Positions 60,943 through 64,000 of a stretch of DNA of 64,000 nt are shown here, one piece after another. Both the position numbers and the translations under genes were made by a program. The stretch comes from Clostridium thailandense (GTDB lineage Bacteria > Bacillota > Clostridia > Clostridiales > Clostridiaceae), in contig NZ_JAEEGC010000026.1 in NCBI RefSeq assembly GCF_019207025.1, forward strand, positions 97,745 to 161,744, written 5' to 3'. The notes below the pieces were generated by a model. The model had not been told where the DNA came from. It saw nothing but the letters and a program-made list of their open reading frames with translations, and searched no databases. Each line of letters begins with the position of its first letter. Position 1 is the first letter of the stretch.

Positions 60943-63615
60943 TTACTTCACCTCCTCTGTAGTGTCAGATGGCTGAGGTAGCCATGTTTTAAATTCTTCA
61001 GGTTTTAACCAAATACCTTTTGGCGGTCCATCTGCTTTCGAAACCTTTACTAAAAAACCTCTCAAAGTGTAAGTACCTACAACATCATTAAAGGGAGCAT
61101 CCTCTTTTGTAAGCATATTAACATTCATTTCTTTCCAACCGTGAGTTTCCGTATTTAATGTTTCTGGATTCCAAAAACGTTCCATATAAACAGTGCCAGG
61201 ATTAATCCCCTCTGTTACACTAGCAACGGCCCTAATTTTTCCACGTTTCGATTCTACCCAGACCCAGTCACCTTCAGAAACACCGTAAATTTCTGCAGCT
61301 TTTGGATGAATCCAAAGCTCTGGCACCGGATATATCTCCCTTAGCCATGGAATATTTCTTAATGTATTATGATGATAAAAAGGAACTCTTCCACCTGTCA
61401 TAACCAAAGGATACTCTTTTGCCAGTTCGCTTCCAGGAAGTGGACTTTCATGTGGTTCCAAGAAGTATGGCAATGGATCATAATCTTTCGAAGCTGGAGG
61501 CAGCTCACATCCGCTGAAAGGCTGTCCTGTTCTTCCTAGTGTGATCATACTTTCCACATAAAGTTCACATTTCTTAGATGGTGTATTAAATCCTGCAGGC
61601 TTACCTGTTGTAGAATTAATCTCTTTATATACATAATACCTTTTCCACTCATCCTTCGGCATGTACTCATAAGGTGATATTTCTTTTAACTTTTTCCATG
61701 TCAGCCCTATTCTGCTTAAGAAATGATCAAAGATTTCATCTACCGAATCCCAATAAGCAAGGTCATCTCCCATATATTCTGGATCAAAGGCCTTCTTACA
61801 TTCCTCATGTCCAAGTTCTCCGCATCTTTTTGCAATTTTTGACCAGATTACTGTTTCATCTATTGTTTCCCAAAGATGTGTCGTAGCTTGTCTTGCAACT
61901 AAGGTATTGCAAGTTTCTACCAGCATATCTGTCTCTAACCATTCTTCAGTAGGCAGAAGGATATCAGCATAAGCAGAAAAGGATGTCGGATACATATACA
62001 TATGTACAATAAAATCCAATTCTTCAATGGCTTTTACCCATTTCTGACTATTTGCAACAGAAGCTAACTTATTACCAGAACGGTCTATCCATACTCTTGG
62101 CTTATAAGGTTCCCCAGTAAGAATTGCTTCTAAAATACTGGAAGGATGACCTGCATACCATATGTGAAGTCCCTTATGTTCAATTCCTCCAAGACGTTTT
62201 TTTAATTGCTCCTTCGGAAGTCTGTTTACAGCTATCGGTACAGGGTAATTAGGCATATCAAAAGTGCCACTTGTTTTAAAACGCTGCATCAATGTTCCTG
62301 GTTTTTCAACATTTCCCATTAATAAATCTATAATTGCTGCTGACATTGCTGCCTGTACTGAGTTCGGTGTCTGGTCGGTAGCAACGCCTAGAGCGATAGC
62401 ACTAGGAGTATTTTGAGCAAATATATTTATAGCCTCTTCAATCTTACTTGCATCAAGCCAACAAGTTTCTGCTGCCTTTTGAAGAGTAAAAGACTCTACT
62501 CTCTCTTTTAAAAGCTGAAAGCCAGTTTTGTACTGTACTCCATTTACCATAAAATCGCCTTCTAATGCAGGAGATAACTTGTCATTCCATGGATATTCCA
62601 GTGGCTGCACAGAATTAGTTTTTGTGTCCCACACCATAAAAGTATCAGGAATTCCTGGAATTCTACTTTTTTCAGCTCGTAATAACATATTAGTCTTCAC
62701 ATCCACAAGATACGGAAGATTTGTCCACTTCATCACAAACTCCTGATCGTAAAGCTCCTTGTCAATTATGTATCTTATCCAGGCTAACATAAGTGCTACG
62801 TCAGTCCCAGGCCTTATAGGCAGCCAAACGTCAGCCTTAGCTGCATCTGGAGTAAAACGTGGATCGATTACAACTGTCTTTACTCCTTTGGCTCGAATAT
62901 CCACAACGGCACCTCCGCCACTTGCAGGACAAGAGTAAGAAGGAGCAGTTCCCCATAACACCAAAGTTTTCATTGGCGTTTCTTCTGGAAAGTAAAGTTC
63001 CAAAGCATTTGAGTCTGCGATACTAGGGTCAACACCGCCATACATCATAGTATAGGCTAGCACACGTGGCAGATAACATTGGGCACAACCTGGTTCAAAC
63101 CAGTTTGGAGTACCAAATATATTGCAAAATCTCGCAATACTCCAAATTTCAGGATTTCCGCCCCCTCCAGTAGATGCAAATACAGTTTCTGCACCGTATT
63201 TTTCACGGGTTTCCATAAGCTTTTTAGCAATAATATCAATAGCTTCATCCCAAGAAATACGCTTCCATTTATTCTCACCACGTTTACCAACTCTCATCAT
63301 TGGATATTTATTTCGATTAGGATGATAAAGAGCCTGTATACCAGATAGTCCTTTAGCACACATTCTCCCTTTGCTCATAGGATCTTCTGGATTTCCTTCA
63401 AGCTTAACTACTCGTCCATTCTTAACATGAGCAATAACACCACAATTGGCAATACATGCTCTGCAAGCTGTTTTGATAATTTTAGTCTCAAATTTTGATT
63501 CACTTTTTGCTGCCTCACTTTTTTTTAGCCCGGTGGAATCATCTAAGGCTGCTGTAATTCCTATTATGTTTGTTGCACTAAGGAAATCTTTTGAAGTTGA
63601 CTTTTGTTGTTGCAT
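60943..63615 (-). CDS. Molybdopterin oxidoreductase catalytic subunit (acetylene-hydratase/transhydroxylase-like group)
   Basis: An 890-residue bis-MGD enzyme. CRACIANCG (about 52-60) and GRMCAKG about 28 residues later bind the N-terminal Fe4S4; WKRISWDEAIDIIAKKL and DPRFTPDAAKADVWLPIRPGTD are the MGD-domain signatures. The region GCAQCYLPR (about 175) is the likely Mo-ligand site. The C-terminal domain has YDPLPYFLEPHESP and AKEYPLVMTGGRVP. The N-terminus KSTSKDFLSATNIIGITAAL looks like a Tat signal whose Arg pair is lost, so the enzyme is probably cytoplasmic. By overall look it falls near acetylene hydratase, transhydroxylase and catechol-dehydroxylase types, but the substrate is unknown. 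First gene of the Mo operon; ribosome site AGGAGGAAGA. Confidence 0.85.
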   Translation of the reverse strand: MQQQKSTSKDFLSATNIIGITAALDDSTGLKKSEAAKSESKFETKIIKTACRACIANCGVIAHVKNGRVVKLEGNPEDPMSKGRMCAKGLSGIQALYHPNRNKYPMMRVGKRGENKWKRISWDEAIDIIAKKLMETREKYGAETVFASTGGGGNPEIWSIARFCNIFGTPNWFEPGCAQCYLPRVLAYTMMYGGVDPSIADSNALELYFPEETPMKTLVLWGTAPSYSCPASGGGAVVDIRAKGVKTVVIDPRFTPDAAKADVWLPIRPGTDVALMLAWIRYIIDKELYDQEFVMKWTNLPYLVDVKTNMLLRAEKSRIPGIPDTFMVWDTKTNSVQPLEYPWNDKLSPALEGDFMVNGVQYKTGFQLLKERVESFTLQKAAETCWLDASKIEEAINIFAQNTPSAIALGVATDQTPNSVQAAMSAAIIDLLMGNVEKPGTLMQRFKTSGTFDMPNYPVPIAVNRLPKEQLKKRLGGIEHKGLHIWYAGHPSSILEAILTGEPYKPRVWIDRSGNKLASVANSQKWVKAIEELDFIVHMYMYPTSFSAYADILLPTEEWLETDMLVETCNTLVARQATTHLWETIDETVIWSKIAKRCGELGHEECKKAFDPEYMGDDLAYWDSVDEIFDHFLSRIGLTWKKLKEISPYEYMPKDEWKRYYVYKEINSTTGKPAGFNTPSKKCELYVESMITLGRTGQPFSGCELPPASKDYDPLPYFLEPHESPLPGSELAKEYPLVMTGGRVPFYHHNTLRNIPWLREIYPVPELWIHPKAAEIYGVSEGDWVWVESKRGKIRAVASVTEGINPGTVYMERFWNPETLNTETHGWKEMNVNMLTKEDAPFNDVVGTYTLRGFLVKVSKADGPPKGIWLKPEEFKTWLPQPSDTTEEVK

Positions 63616-63793
63616 CTTCTTCCTCCTTTTTTATCTCAATAAGGCTAAACAGCTTAATATTCTATGCATTTCAAGTAGCTGCTGAATGCCAAATCTAGAA
63701 TATATACAAATATAATTTTATTATATTCGTATCCTTAACTTTTGCAATTGATTTTCAAAAGTATTTATAACTATACTTCCAACTTACTACAAT

Positions 63794-63833
63794 AAACCAA
63801 GTAGATAACTAAAAGTAACATTCTACTTGGTTT
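63794..63833 (-). terminator. Hairpin upstream of the molybdenum operon
   Basis: Arms AAACCAAGTAGA (63794-63805) and TCTACTTGGTTT (63822-63833), a perfect 12-bp stem. It probably terminates a minus-strand gene located beyond the right edge. The rest of 63616-63910 holds no gene I can see. Confidence 0.65.
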
Positions 63834-63910
63834 TATAGATAAACACGGCCGACACTTAACTATACTACGAGAATTATTGGTAATAATTGAGAGATACAAA
63901 CATATTTCTA

Positions 63911-64000
63911 GAGGACAATTGACAAAGGACATAGGACAGTGAAGGTAAGTTTTCTTCCTTACGTCAGAAAGCTAATTTATTTTTTAGGCTTGTTTTGTGA
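63911..64000. repeat. Partial copy of the dispersed inverted-repeat element, cut by the window end
   Basis: GAGGACAATTGACAAAGGAC... to ...TTTTTTAGGCTTGTTTT matches 24826-24901 of the complete element with few changes, including the internal hairpin. The sequence runs to the window edge, so whether the right half exists cannot be seen. The copy lacks the outermost ATGCGAAGCA of the complete element. Confidence 0.75.

Noticed and set aside
63668..63695. A possible sigma-54 promoter upstream of the molybdenum operon (TTGGCATTCAGCAGCT on the minus strand).
   Set aside because: After GG and ten bases comes CT, not the invariant GC, and there is no TTGC at -12. Only the -24 half fits.

Overview
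The window is AT-rich, low-GC Firmicute DNA. The gene content (GerA-type germination genes, a YIEGIA-family gene, DarA, amino-acid fermentation genes and a glycyl-radical 4-hydroxyphenylacetate decarboxylase) points to a strictly anaerobic, spore-forming Clostridium. The decarboxylase matches the Clostridium scatologenes enzyme in length and in the spacing of its catalytic residues, so a relative of C. scatologenes / C. drakei / C. carboxidivorans is likely; the species cannot be fixed from the window. I saw no rRNA, tRNA or CRISPR array.

Layout. 1-5.8 kb: envelope and housekeeping genes (partial YIEGIA, a frameshifted copper-storage-like gene, a cation/proton antiporter with a structured leader, a lipoprotein, an LCP-family protein, DarA). 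6.0-12.0 kb, plus strand: a germinant-receptor operon gerA-gerB-gerC with a second gerB-gerC pair in tandem. 12.1-16.7 kb: an FMN-reductase-like protein and an LVIVD-repeat protein with a LysR regulator, divergent from a lipoprotein metallo-hydrolase. 16.8-23.6 kb: a Crp/Fnr regulator, the hpdB-hpdC-hpdA operon (4-hydroxyphenylacetate to p-cresol), a deleted two-component system and a GPH-type transporter.

23.7-48.9 kb, all minus strand, is the core: a catabolic island for 2-hydroxy/2-oxo acids. In transcription order it holds a GntR/FCD regulator; a 2-hydroxyacyl-CoA dehydratase with its activator; an acyl-CoA ligase; an acyl-CoA dehydrogenase with EtfB and a ferredoxin-fused EtfA; a class III CoA-transferase; a KdgT-type permease; a chemoreceptor; a PrpR-like sigma-54 activator; a second EtfBA pair with an FAD-linked 2-hydroxyacid dehydrogenase; phosphotransbutyrylase; an unknown P-loop protein; a four-subunit 2-oxoacid:ferredoxin oxidoreductase; and butyrate kinase. 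Read together, one arm can reduce a 2-hydroxyacid through its CoA ester to the saturated acid. The other can oxidise it to a 2-oxoacid, then to acyl-CoA, acyl-phosphate and acid plus ATP. No NAD-dependent 2-hydroxyacid dehydrogenase is present, so dismutation of 2-hydroxyacids is a reasonable inference. The neighbouring hpd operon suggests, without proving, an aromatic substrate such as 4-hydroxyphenyllactate.

Regulation can be read directly. A sigma-54 -24/-12 promoter with exact 10-bp GG-GC spacing lies before etfB (32.87 kb), preceded by three palindromes about 20 bp apart. A different palindrome, CTTGTATACAAG, occurs twice before the dehydratase-activator gene and, with one change, over the promoter of the FAD-linked dehydrogenase gene; it is a candidate operator for the GntR regulator.

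49.2-55.4 kb: an enoate-reductase-like flavoenzyme, an MFS transporter and a UroD-fold protein, divergent from a PucR-type regulator. 55.6-57.6 kb: a truncated recombinase, a zinc-ribbon protein and a ROK repressor. 57.8-63.6 kb: an operon for a molybdopterin enzyme with a degenerate Tat motif, its ferredoxin subunit, a TorD-like chaperone and AsrA/AsrB-like electron-transfer proteins. A dispersed repeat occurs as one complete 226-bp inverted-repeat element (24.8 kb) and two partial copies (27.7 kb and the right edge).
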